Source of the DNA: Labia minor
Taxonomy: Eukaryota > Arthropoda > Insecta > Dermaptera > Spongiphoridae
NCBI GenBank assembly: GCA_963082975.1
Contig: OY720348.1
Coordinates: forward strand, 51,410,421-51,474,420
Length of the DNA: 64,000 nucleotides
Direction: 5' to 3'
Below are positions 44,150-54,537 of this stretch, piece after piece. A model generated the notes under the pieces. That model had not been told where the DNA came from. It worked only from the letters and a program-made list of their open reading frames with translations, and did not search any database. Each line of letters opens with the position of its first letter. Within the stretch, counting starts at the first letter, position 1. The position numbers were made by a program, and so were the translations under genes.

Positions 44150-44510
44150 ATTCGTGGTCTCTCTGTTTACCTTTACACCCTCCCTGGCTAAATACAATCG
44201 TTCACAAAATCTCTGAAGGCTTCTCTTGGTTTTAATTTCTCCACACCGCCCTTCGTTGTGCTTAATACTTTATTCTTTCATTGCCGCTCCAATCCACTCT
44301 TCCGCTAGTCTTATCCACCCCTAATAATACTCAGCAGTTATCTCTATTCATTAAAACATCCCTGCTCATCCTCTTCACCCTAAAAAAGGGCCTTTGCCTC
44401 TCTAGTAAGCCTGGAAACGCTGCAGATGACATTCACTCGTTCCCGTCAAGAATTACTCACGGTACTGCAGAACTTAAACACAACCCTCCCTATCTATCAT
44501 AGAATACACA
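44150..44510. other. G+C-richer island, unassigned
   Basis: About 360 bp clearly richer in G+C than the surroundings. The plus strand is open for 73 codons from 44281. Neither strand gives a peptide I recognise. It could be an old element interior or a host exon; I see no proof for either. Confidence 0.3.
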
Positions 44511-45363
44511 AAATATTACTATTTTCATACTTCTTTTATGCTATTATAAAATAGAATTCAAATATTTCGAATTTATAATTGTATTTTGATGATTTATTAT
44601 CATCATTTACCTCCTCACACAACAGTTTATCGTAATTATTAAAATTAATAGTTTAAGAATCTAGCAAGTGAATTTCTGTAATGGGATTCTACATTAACAT
44701 GATTGAATGATTAAGCATACAACGAAATAAGCATTTGTTGTCTATATTAATGCAAATAACAATGTTTATGACAATATCGATCGTAGGATAAATATTTGGA
44801 TTTAATAGTCATATTACAAGCAGAGGATGCACAAACAAATCGTCAACTGTTCTTGAATCAGATGTTCCAAAGATTGTATAATATTAATATTAATAATAAT
44901 TATTATTATTATATGCGGATTGACCCTGAGGATCACTTAGAAATTTAAAGAGAAATTATTAATTATTGAATTTTCTTGAACTCGAGTCTTCAATATGGTA
45001 GATTGTCATGCTAACCACTAAATATCTGAAGATTCTTAATAATAATAATATAAACAATTGATTGAATTGATGAAACTTAAAAGGCATGTGTGAATTTCAC
45101 AGGATAGCTACAATCAATTTTTGTTAGTATACATATGTTTACAGTTTTAGTTAATATAACCTTTTCAACGAACGTTCGTTTATAAAATCTATAGGTCTGT
45201 GTATCTGTCGTGAAAAATTATTTTCGATTTTTTAAATTTTGATTTTGGATTCGAGTAGAGCTTAAAAAAGTGTAATGTAAAGTGGTCTTGGATTTTTAAA
45301 ATTCGGTTGGGAACATGGTCAAATCGGCGGTCAAATTTGAAAATTTTCTATATATTATAACTA
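44511..45363. other. A/T-rich sequence up to the Tc1 insertion
   Basis: At 45170-45360 the words GAACGTTCGTT, GGTCTGTGTATCTGTC and GGTCAAATCGGCGGTCAAAT give a HINE-like flavour (short GT tract, CGG-containing core), but no terminal repeats or hairpin are present. Nothing else recognised. Confidence 0.35.
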
Positions 45364-46948
45364 CACTGCTGGACAAAAGTATTGCATAAAATTTAAAAGT
45401 GTAATAAAATGTTGTAATTTTAATTATAAAAACAATTTTTCATTTTAAATTATTTATTTATTTTATATTTACTTATAATCATCGTAAATGAACTCTGACT
45501 AAAGGAAAAATAAGAGACATGAAACGAATTAAATTAAACAACTTCTTAATAAAACACTCATTATTCAGTTCTTCCTAATCAATTTTTTTAATGTAATTTC
45601 CCTGCCCTACACAATTATTTTTTAAGTTCTATTTTAGTTTTATACTTTTAAAAATTATAATATGGCCCGAAAGGGTAATTTTTCTGAAGAAACTGCTATT
45701 CGAGTGGGAACATGACGCGAGGAAGGTTTAAATCAAACAACGATTGCTCAGAGGCTAGGAATGAATCAATCCACTGTCTCCAGAATTTTAGCACGTCACA
45801 GGGAGACTGGTAGCTACTCTCGACGCCCAGTAATGGGTAGCCCTAGAAGTACAAACCGAACAGATGAGAGATTTCTTCAGCTAAATGTCCTACGAAACAG
45901 GTCTCTCACTAGTAATCAATTACGGCATTCTATCGCTGTCGTTCGTGACGTCCATATTTCAAGTAGGACAGTTAGAAGAAGGTTAAATGAAGCAAATTTG
46001 GCTTCCAGGAGACCCGCAACTTGCCCTCTTCTTACCAGAGCCCATAGAGTTGCCAGACTTCGATACTCGCATGAACATGTCAATTGGATATTAGAAGATA
46101 GGAGACGTCTATTATTCACAGACGAATCGAGATTCACTCTATTCTCTCCAGATGGAAGGATGAGAGTATGGAGGCGACAAGGGAAGAGGTATGCAGAAGT
46201 TAACACCACCCCAAGAGTGAGTTTTGGCGGCGGTGGGATCATGGTTTGGGTAGGAATAAGTTTTGATGGCCGTACAGAGTTGCACATTGTTAATGCTGGT
46301 ACATTAAATGTCCAGAGGTATCTTATCGTTATCCAGCAATATGTTGTGCCATTTGCCAGAAGAGTCGGTGATAATTTTTAATTTATGCAAGATAACGCCA
46401 GATGTCACACTGCTCGAGTTGTACTGCAGTACCTAGAAGACGTTTCAATAAATCGTTTGGTTTCCCCACCAAGAAGTCCAAACCTAATTCCTATAGAGCA
46501 TCTTTGGGACACTATAGGAAGACGGCTCAGGTTTCGTCCAGATTGCCCTAGCTCTCTCACAGAGCTACGTCTAGCGGTTGTTGAAGAGTGGAATGGCATT
46601 TCTCAAGAGATCATTCAAAATCTTATTGTTTCCATGCCGAGGAGGGTTAAAGCGGTTATCAAAGCAAGAGGAGGTGTCACTTAATATTGACCAAAAAAAA
46701 TTAGGAATTTAAAAGTACAAGAACTTTTTTAATCGGTAATTCAAATTTACTATGATTTTACGTTATTGAGCTTTTTTTTAATTTGTGTTAATAAACAATT
46801 TTGTACTAAATTTATTGTCTTTTTTCACCACTCTCCATAAACTAGAATTCTTTCACAACGAGTTCACAAAAAAAATATATATAATAATAGATTTTAATTT
46901 CAAATTACAACATTTTTAAATTTTATGCAATACTTTTGTCCAGCAGTT
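45364..46948 (+). mobile_element. Tc1-like transposon, complete
   Basis: Flanked by TA at 45362-45363 and 46949-46950. The 1585-bp element starts CACTGCTGGACAAAAGTATT and ends with the complement of AACTGCTGGACAAAAGTATT. The terminal repeats agree over about 35 bp save the first base, then again after a 10-bp indel (ATGTTGTAATTT). The transposase frame fills 45662-46684. High repeat identity means a fairly young insertion, although the transposase is already disabled. Confidence 0.95.
45662..46684 (+). pseudogene. Tc1-like DD34E transposase, two stop codons
   Basis: The enzyme would bind the terminal repeats and cut and paste the element into TA. From ATG at 45662 one frame runs 340 codons, the usual Tc1 length. 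It holds an N-terminal helix-turn-helix pair ([20 protein letters not shown] and [12 protein letters not shown]) and the catalytic residues: D in [10 protein letters not shown] in MQDNARCHTA and E in NLIPIEHLWD, with exactly 34 residues between the last two. It is broken by TGA at 45713-45715 (probably from CGA) and TAA at 46379-46381 just before the second catalytic D. There is no frameshift. Only substitutions separate it from an intact gene, so decay is recent. It cannot make an active protein as it stands. Confidence 0.95.
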
Positions 46949-46950
46949 TA

Positions 46951-47960
46951 TTATAATTAGTATTATTATAATGTAAAATTGTAAAGAAAAAATGTTTAGA
47001 CATTATTGTGAACATTAAAAAATTCCCGGGAACATTAAGAAAATTACCGGGAATATTAAGAAAGTAAATTAAAGATATTAAATAATAATTAATAACAAAA
47101 TATTAATAAACAATTAAATTTATAAATGTTGCGTCAAAAGTTCGTTGATAGTAAAGCATTCCTAGCATTCCCAGATATTTTGGTTTTGTTTTTGGGTAGT
47201 GCATAAAGGTTAGAAATTTTGGTTAGCAATTTTCTATTGTTGAAAAAAAAATGATCAATAAATTGGTTTTGAATAAAATTTTATGTGTGAAATAAAATGG
47301 AATTAAGTGTTCCAAAATACTTAAAATTTTATACGGTTATTCTACAGTGAGAAACAAAAATGTTTATAAGTTCTTTCAAAAATGTCGAAATAATATTAAT
47401 AACGAAGTTCGTTTTGGACACTCCAGCATGTCAACAATTGATTAAATGGTTGGCGGAATGTATCAGAAATTCTTAACCTAAAGTTGTATGGTTAATAAGG
47501 AGTATTCTCTTGAAATTATACGCCGTTTTCGTGAAGCAATACAAAAAACTCACAAAATTATGAATAAATATTTCATGCAATTTGTCTTATTTTTATCTAT
47601 CTGTATATATATGGGTAAGTGTATGATATTTGTAAAGAATTACTTTGAAGAGCACAACATAAATATTTATTAATTTATAAAACAATTTTATCAGTTTAAT
47701 TATATGAATTTGAGGCATAGCCATGACAGAATAGATTTAAGATTTTTGGAAATACAATTTTACGTATATTTTTTTAAAAAAATATGGGATGGACATTAAT
47801 GAGGGATATATTTAAAAAATTCCACAAACTATATTTATCGTTTTTTACAGCTATTTTCTTATTCATTTTCGGATGTAGGCCTCCTCTACCTATTTTCATC
47901 TTTCTCTATCCTTTTGTTTTAGTATTCACCATTGAATGATTAGGGGTTGTTAGTCATGAA
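46951..47960. other. A/T-rich sequence, no supported gene
   Basis: CCCGGGAACATTAAGAAAAT and CCGGGAATATTAAGAAAGT (47024-47067) form a short tandem pair. The frame at 47488-47673 reads MVNKEYSLEIIRRFREAIQK-like, vaguely transposase-like, but I cannot support a family. Confidence 0.4.
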
Positions 47961-48175
47961 ACGCAACGTTTGCTAGACGAGTTGATGAGTAGATTGAGTA
48001 AATGGGAAGGAGTTGAATATTGAATAGATAGGATTTTTTATGGGTTTGGGACGCGACTTCCTCAATGGAAGGCGAGGAAAAGTCGTGGCTTGCGTGAGCA
48101 GGGTTGCTTCCCTGAAGTGGACCTATCTCTATTGGGGTCATAGAGAGAGTCCACCCGCTACTCCTAAAGCTGGGG
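47961..48175 (+). ncRNA. Structured RNA-like repeat S, copy b
   Basis: P1 is GCGACTT/AAGTCGT (48053-48059 with 48080-48086) extended by CCTC/GAGG; P2 is CAGGG/CCCTG (48099-48103 with 48110-48114); P3 is GTGGAC/GTCCAC (48117-48122 with 48149-48154), extended inside by TCTCTAT/ATAGAGA (48126-48132 with 48140-48146). GGGAC, GCGTGAG, CTGAAG and CCGCTACTCC occupy the same positions as in the other copies. The closing helix is not clear here. The part upstream of 48040 is only loosely similar to copy a. Confidence 0.5.
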
Positions 48176-48179
48176 AATT

Positions 48180-48934
48180 ATTATCTTTAAAGTAATTTAT
48201 TGAAAATTTCGCTCTTGGTTAGTCCCGAGCGTTGAACTTTGGTTTACTAGTTGGATGCACTACCAATTATAGTTATAAATTAATAGTTCCCTATGTTTAT
48301 AAAAAAAGTTACAAAATAGAGAAGGGTTAGATGGGTAGAATAATTACATTTGAATGGAAGTATAAAAATTATTTATTGGAAAATAAAATCGAAAATGACC
48401 AGTGGAATAGTAACATAAAATAAAATTAGGTATGAGACAATTTGGAGAGAGTAGAAATTCTTTAGAGATAGCTCAGTAGGATAGGAATGTTACCGTCTTC
48501 TTTTTTTTCTCTGTTCCGCGTAGCGCCCGTTTATCTTACCTATTTATCAATCACCACCAATCTTATTTGTCCGCCTCCCATGTCAAACGGGGTAGATATC
48601 TTATAATATATTTCCCCAACCCCCATCTTCAAATTTATCCTCCCTAACCCTATCATAAGCGTTAAAACATTGTCCACGAAAACAAGTTGACATTCTTTGA
48701 AGAGAGAATGATCGAACTATCTCAGACACGAACCCACCTATTTCCCCATTTACACAATAGCCAAATATCAACAAATTCACTACTCGCTTACTTTTTGACA
48801 TTTAATTATAATTTATATATTTATTTTTAATTTTTGAAAAGATAATAATAAAATTAATTCAAAAATATTTATTTTAATTTAAATATATTAGATAATAAAT
48901 ATAATATGTCTTTAAAAATAGGGAAATAATTTTG
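48180..48934. other. Mixed sequence, nothing firmly recognised
   Basis: The part 48470-48800 is somewhat richer in G+C and open on the minus strand for 66 codons, but the peptide is not familiar. The remainder is A/T-rich. Confidence 0.4.
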
Positions 48935-49345
48935 TCTATCTATCTTTGTGGCTCTACGGAACTCGCAAGTTCGTGTCCCTCTCCTGAGCTACAACCATCC
49001 AACTTCTTCTCCCATCTCTCTCATGTCCCCTCCTACATTGTCCACCCACCGCGCCCTTGGTTTTCCAAGCGGACGTTCCCCAATCGGTTTCCCCACCAAT
49101 ATATTTTTCGTCATTCTTTCCTCTCTCATTCTTCTCGATTATAACCCTAACTATATCTGGAGATGCATAGAGGTCATGCAATTTCTCGTTATGCAGTCTT
49201 CGTTGTGTTTCTCGGTGATCTCATCTTTCTTTGGTACATAAATGCATGTATTCTCAAATAATCTGAATCTACTCTCATCTCCCAAGGTCATAGACCATGC
49301 CTTGCAACCCATATAATACAACCGGCAAAATAATTGTATTAGGGA
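48935..49345 (-). pseudogene. RTE-like non-LTR element, 3' fragment with internal deletion
   Basis: On the minus strand from 49345: TTATTTTGCCGGTTGTATTA and GGTCTATGACCTTGGGAGAT correspond to the ILPVVLYG..AWSM block of the copy at 37857. HDLYASPDIVRVI follows, then a jump to the RPRT-like and SWMVVAQERDT tail, and finally CCGTAGAGCCACAAAGATAG with an AGATAGATA tail. Roughly the GHV-type part seen at 30690 is missing. Same family as the copies at 565, 30690 and 37857. Confidence 0.75.
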
Positions 49346-49689
49346 AAGAATAAAGGAGAACTAATAAAAAAAATCAAAGTTTGTTGATAATATAGACAAA
49401 AAATTTTCAACAATATAGAATATATGATAAATTTTGTGCATTCATTTAGTTTAAATTTAGTCTAGTTTAAGAGAAATAACTTTTCCTAATTCATCCGCTC
49501 CTAAATATATGTTTGATATCATTTTTTAACTCTATCAGCAATTTTTGATGTTATTTTTATCATTTGTCTTTAATAAGACTGATGCCTTTCCTTAATTTTG
49601 TCCATTTTCGATTCTACTATTAGGTCACATTCCCCTATATGGAATATATATTAACTTGCACATATTTTCAAACTTAAAAAAAAAACTTT
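49346..49689. other. A/T-rich sequence, nothing recognised
   Basis: No gene, element end or distinctive repeat seen. Confidence 0.55.
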
Positions 49690-49910
49690 TTATTCATCCA
49701 CTTTAGTTCAAATACATTTATTAAACTTCTAGTAGATGAAACTTTATATTAAAACAGTTTTTAAAAATATTCATTCGTTCATTAAATTTAATTAATTAAT
49801 TTTAGTTTTATATGAGATAAAAAAAATTGTCTTATAATGTCCAAGTAGGTTAGATTGTCGGCTTAGAAAATGTATGCCTTCGGATCAAATCTCGTTGAAG
49901 TATAAAATTT
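49690..49910 (+). repeat. Single diverged monomer of the 198-bp repeat
   Basis: AATTTAATTAATTAATTTTA, TTAGATTGTCGGCTTAGAAA and ATGCCTTCGGATCAAATCTC follow in the order seen in the tandem array at 7.7-8.7 kb. GGATCAAATCTCG fits box B better than the array units do, which supports a tRNA-like origin. Confidence 0.65.
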
Positions 49911-50100
49911 TTTTAAATATATTTCATTTTCAAATAATTTTTTATATTCTAATTCAGTGATTCCCAAAGAGGTCTATATCGACTCCCATGGGTCTATGAC
50001 AACTTGCAAGGGGTCTACGTCAGCTAACAAAAAAGTTTGGGGGTGTTTCTCAACATACACTGATAGTACTTATTTACTTACATTATACTATCTTATAATA

Positions 50101-50896
50101 CAACGGTGGCCAAACCGTGGCTCGCGAGGCACATGTGGCTGTTTTTGAGTTTATTGTGGCTCAATAAAAAAAAAAATAAGTTGGCCTGTGGCCAGGTCCG
50201 AACCGACCGACTGTTTGAAGTAAATTAATTTCCAGCTACAGAAACAATTTCAAATAATTTTAATATATCTATTAATGTAATAAAAAACATATAGGCATAT
50301 AACATAAATATTTTTAATTTTATTTTATTTATAATATATGTATATATTTATATGTAAGACCAGGCTGTGACGTCATGAATGACTGGATGACGTCATATAA
50401 TTTTAAATCAAGAAAAAACTAATAAATATGATTTTCCCGAGGATAAAACCAATACAAAGTGCATGATTCGTGGTGATATATAAAAAAATCTCCTCATGTG
50501 AAATTTGGTGTGAAAATAACCCTTCCTTTCCTATCGTCGATCGCTAATACTACCACTTCCGGTTCACGGATTTGCACCAAAAGTTGATCAATTCATCCCA
50601 CTGATGCATTAAGTAAATATACCAAATTTCATCAGCCGTTCAGGCTGTACACATCTATACGGACGGACAGACGGACGGACAGACGGACAGACGGACAGAC
50701 ATCATGCTAAAAATACTTTTTTCTGTTTAGAAAATGCATGATTCGTGGAGATATGTAAAAATCTCCACATGTGAAATTTGGTGTGAAAACAATACCTCCC
50801 TTAATATCGTCGGTCGGTAAAAATTTCCGATTTGGCTCTTAAACATTTTCGATTTTTCAATATGGCTCTAAGTATCACTAAGTGTGGCCACCCCTG
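50101..50896. mobile_element. Inner hAT-like MITE, GGTGGCCA type
   Basis: The left end is CAACGGTGGCCAAACCGTGG, with GGCTCGCGAGGCACATGTGG inside it; the right end is AGTGTGGCCACCCCTG. These are the inverted ends of a common hAT MITE type. No convincing 8-bp duplication is left. HINE-A is inserted at about 50178. Confidence 0.65.
50178..50823 (-). mobile_element. HINE-A copy, full length, nested in hAT MITEs
   Basis: The 5' repeat is at 50808-50818 (complement of ACCGACCGACG) and the microsatellite of GTCC/GTCT units at 50660-50700. The TGACGTCA pair lies at 50368-50375 and 50388-50395. The 3' repeat starts near 50202, and the hairpin has one changed base (GGCCTG-TGGC-CAGGTC). AATTTCATC to GCCGTTCAGG shows a small deletion near 50632. 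The flanks are A-rich on both sides and show no target duplication. Confidence 0.86.
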
Positions 50897-51123
50897 ATTT
50901 ATATAACAGATACAAAATTTTATTTTGAGTAGTTTTAATTTAAATTCAATAAATAGATATATATAAAACATGTGTTTTTTCTTTAAGTTTTTAACACTAA
51001 ACTTCACTAAGGTTAGAAATTTTACAAAAAATCAATATCAGGTAAGTAGGGCGTCTACCCAAAACCGAAAAACATTTCAAGGGGTCCACGACACAAAAAA
51101 GTTTGGGAACCTTTGCTCTAAAT

Positions 51124-51469
51124 AGAGTTTTATCAGTTTTAAGTCAGAATTAATTTTAATTTTTCTTTTATATTACTTACTTGTTTTATAAATGAAATTA
51201 TGTAATGCTGATGTTGAATGTTTTATTTATTAATTGATAGAATGAATTATTTAGAGATTAATTTGATAATTTTTCATTTATATTTAATAATTGAATTTGT
51301 TCATTTATTTTTTTTTTGTCTAAAATCTTTTCAATGTTTATTTTCGTCCTGAAAGTAAAATTTGTCGGATATATTTTATTTACGAGTATACTACTATATC
51401 TAATGAAAGAAGAAAAGCTAAACTCAGCAAGATTCAAGCTTGAACTTGACTAATTGCTTGATTAAGATC
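51124..51469. other. A/T-rich sequence, nothing recognised
   Basis: No gene or element end recognised. Confidence 0.55.
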
Positions 51470-51830
51470 CTTTCCAATTGAGGAATTGGCCAAAGCAGCT
51501 TGATGTCGGTCTATCGTAGCGACAGAGCCAACCCTCCTATACACAAGTATAATGGGATAAGAAAAAGGGTGTTTAGATGGGTGAATGTGCGGGGATGTAG
51601 AGAAGGAAGGGAATGTGGGTGTTTTGAAGGCGCAGTTTGTCGAATTGGCCTGGCGTTGCTCGAAGGCACCTCCGGGACAAAAACAAACAGAGAACCTCCT
51701 CTCGTGATTGATAATCGAATTGTGAGGGTCCTCGAGAGCGGGAAAAGGGTGCAGTCATCCCCCGGGAACATGTTTCTAGAAGCATTTTGGTTCCTGCTGC
51801 TGTCAAGTCTGTTTTAGTGCTTGTCTCTTT
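51470..51830. other. G+C-richer island, candidate exon or unknown element
   Basis: About 360 bp near half G+C in A/T-rich surroundings, with several CpG. The plus strand is open from 51500 for 105 codons; the minus strand is open for 86 and 77 codons in two frames. None of the peptides is familiar. I see no terminal repeats. This is the strongest place in the window for a host exon, but the evidence is composition only. Confidence 0.3.
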
Positions 51831-52584
51831 AAGCGATCATTAATTATTTGGCAGAGTGCTAAAAAGGTTTAAGAATTTAGGCAAATATTCTGCGGTGCAT
51901 TTCCAATGAGCCGCCATCTGGAAAAGAAAAACATCCGATTATAATCACAGTTTAAGGGCCTGTTCATCCAACTTACCAAGAAAACTTAAGATGATAACTT
52001 TATTCATGTCAATAAAAATATTTTTTAAGCCTCGTCAACAAATTACTAACAATTTTAATATGGATACAGATTGTTTTTTAATTATTCATCTTCCTTGAAT
52101 TTCAAATATATATATAAATAAATAAACATAGATATATATTATATGATAGATAGATAAAAGTCCTAGGTAAACTGATATTTCAATAGATAAATATTATATT
52201 CTGTTTTATTTTGTAAATAAATCTAAAAAAATGATATATATATATATATATATATTATTTAAGAAGATTTAAAAAACACAAAAATGCATAACTATTTGAA
52301 ATTCATATTATATTACTATATTTATATAATATGACTAAGACCCTAATGTGTGCGAATAGAAAAAATTATGAGGGATTATATATGTAGGAATTGAAAGTGG
52401 TAGCTCAGAATAAGGATAGTTGTAGGATTGTGGATGCTGCAATGAAGATATTTTAAACTCTAGTGAATTATATATTTAAGAAAATCTAAGGGCCATTTAT
52501 TATTTCATATCTGAAAAATTATAAGAAATAAATAAATGTAGAATAAAATACAATACAATAATATTAATAGTAATTAAAATACTA
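51831..52584. other. A/T-rich sequence with (TA)n
   Basis: (TA)n at 52232-52256 and TAGA repeats at 52146-52156. No gene recognised. Confidence 0.55.
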
Positions 52585-52668
52585 AGAGGCGCCACAGGAT
52601 AGGGGCCAGCGTAGCTGGCTGAGATACTTGTGGTCCCTGATTCAAGCCCCGGGCCTAGCAAGGGAATA
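52585..52668 (+). repeat. tRNA-like SINE head
   Basis: CAGCGTAGCTGG (52608-52619) fits a polymerase III box A. CTGATTCAAGCCCCGG (52637-52652) fits box B, with box B placed as in tRNA-derived SINEs. I could not fold it into a functional cloverleaf, so I call it a SINE head or pseudo-tRNA rather than a gene. Confidence 0.5.
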
Positions 52669-53083
52669 TGGGATATAATATATATATATAATAATGCTGA
52701 GAAACTCAACCAATTCGGATAATAATAATAAATAAATTAACATTTAAATAATAATATATATATATATTATATATTTAAAATATTTAAAAATATCAATATC
52801 AATCATTTGTTTAATTTAAGACTAGTTATTGAATTATAATATAAATATTTTAATATATAATATATTTATAATATATTTTACAAGAATTAAATAAATTTAA
52901 ATATGGTTGAGCTTATTAAATTTTTCTGTAAAAATTTGAAACTTTTTGAAAAACGATTATGTTATAATTATTTCTATATATTGGAATGATCCCGAAAAGC
53001 ATGGGTGGATATTATGTGTTAATATAACTTAATTAAATATCAATAGTTTTGAAATTATTTTTCAAATCGTGACTTAAAGCTAT
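52669..53083. other. A/T-rich sequence, nothing recognised
   Basis: Very A/T-rich with ATATA tracts near 52755-52780. No gene. Confidence 0.6.
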
Positions 53084-53091
53084 ATATATAT

Positions 53092-53451
53092 CAGTGTTTC
53101 TCAACCTTTTAGTATTCACGGCCCAATTTTCAATCATAATTTTCATCGCGCCCCTCCCCCCTCCCCACCACATAGAATAAAATAAAAACATTTTATCTTT
53201 TTTTCTAGAACCATATTGAAAAAAAGTCGGAAATGTTGTTTAAGAGCCTCTTTACATTCACTGACTTAATCAATTTTTTTACTTTCCCGCATACTTCGTA
53301 TAAGGGAAGTATTGGAATCGTCAAAAATTTCGACTTCGAGATTTCGATAGATCTTGACGTTTTAGACCTCCCTGAGTCGGAAAATACCATTTTTCGAATT
53401 ATGTCTGTGTGTGTGTATGTATGTATGTATGTATGTATGTATGTATGTATG

Positions 53452-53482
<31 letters not shown>

Positions 53483-54529
53483 TGTCTGTAAGCAAATTTA
53501 CTCAAAAACTAATTAAGCTAGGACTTCGAAATTTGGTACACCGATATTATTCACAGTTTGTAGATTTCTATCAAAATTTCGTCAAAATCGGTTAACCGGA
53601 AGTGGTACTTTACCTACACTGGTTGCGTTTACCTTTCAAGTAAAGTACCAGTTTGCTTCGAGATATTTGCTTCATATTTTGTATATAGATTTAAAAATAT
53701 GAAAAAAATTGAGATACCAAATTTCATCATGATCTGACTACCGAAAGTGACATTTTACCTATACAAGTAGCGTTTCTTTTTTACCGACCGGCGATAGTAA
53801 GGGAGGTATTGTTTTCACACCAAATTTCACCTATGGATATTTTTAGGTACATATCTCCACGAATCATGCATTTTCTTAACAGAAAAAAGTATTTTTAGTA
53901 TGATGTCTGTCCGTCCGTCCGTCCGTATAGATGTGTACAGCATGAACGGCTCAACGGATTTTGATGAAATTTGGTATATTTACTTAATACATCAGTAGGA
54001 TGAATTGATCAACTTTTGGTGCAAATCCGGAAACCGGAAGTGCTAGTATTGCCGATCGAGGAGAGGAAGTGAAGGGTTATTTTCATATCAAATTTCACAT
54101 GAGGACATATCTCCACGTGTTATGCACTTTGTATTGGTTTTATCCTCGAGAAAAATCATCTTCATTAGTTTTTTCTTAATTTAAAATTATATGACGTCAC
54201 AGCCAGCCCTTATATATTATAAATAAAATAAAATTAAAAATATTTATATTATATCCATATCTGTTTTTTTTACATTTAAAATATCAGTTAACCGGAAGTA
54301 GCACTTTATTCTATATATATATATAAATGTTACCAAATATCCAATTTGACACCAATAAACTAATACGAACTGGCTCTTTATCAATACCAAGTTTACACAT
54401 TCTAAATATTCATTCACAACTCTTTATACCTATTTATATGCGGGAAAGTCTAGGGGAGGACACTCCCGCTTATTTAAATAACATTTTCTCTTGGATATGC
54501 TCGCGCCCCCCATAGGTTGAGAATCACTG
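53092..54529. mobile_element. hAT MITE interrupted by HINE-B
   Basis: Ends are CAGTGTTTCTCAACC (53092-53106) and GGTTGAGAATCACTG (54515-54529), with GCGCCCC-rich sequence just inside both. ATATATAT flanks both ends (53084-53091, 54530-54537), consistent with an 8-bp duplication but weakened by low complexity. Removing the HINE-B insert leaves a MITE of about 240 bp. Confidence 0.8.
53276..54473 (+). mobile_element. HINE-B copy, full length, inside a hAT MITE
   Basis: The 5' repeat CTTTCCCGCATA is at 53282-53293 and the (GTAT)n microsatellite at 53411-53480. The B core is followed by the HINE-A segment from 53784 (TACCGACCGGCGATAG) to about 54215. The 3' repeat TATGCGGGAAAG is at 54437-54448 and the hairpin GGGAG-GACA-CTCCC at 54454-54467. 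In its A segment one of the two TGACGTCA sites is lost by deletion (only 54192-54199 remains). Just before the 3' end it has about 75 bp (54330-54400) that copy 1 lacks. Confidence 0.86.
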
Positions 54530-54537
54530 ATATATAT

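Larger units (their letters stand above)
49955..51115. mobile_element. Outer hAT-like MITE of a three-level nest
   Basis: The left end CAGTGATTCCCAAAGAGGTC and right end GTTTGGGAACCTTTG are inverted. The flanks TTCTAATT (49947-49954) and CTCTAAAT (51116-51123) agree at six of eight positions, a plausible old 8-bp duplication. Its right half matches the MITE at 20866-21090. It is interrupted by the element at 50101-50896. Confidence 0.6.

Noticed and set aside
45916..46287. 123-codon minus-strand frame within the Tc1 element
   Set aside because: Antisense shadow of the transposase; codon pattern and homology belong to the plus strand.
48072..48083. GAGGAAAAGTC resembling the RNase P RNA signature GAGGAAAGTC
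   Set aside because: The word is one strand of helix P1 of repeat S and is not conserved in its other copies; none of the other RNase P regions is present.
51500..51817. 105-codon frame as a gene
   Set aside because: Two antisense frames of similar length occupy the same G+C-rich island and none of the peptides is recognisable; kept only as a candidate exon region.
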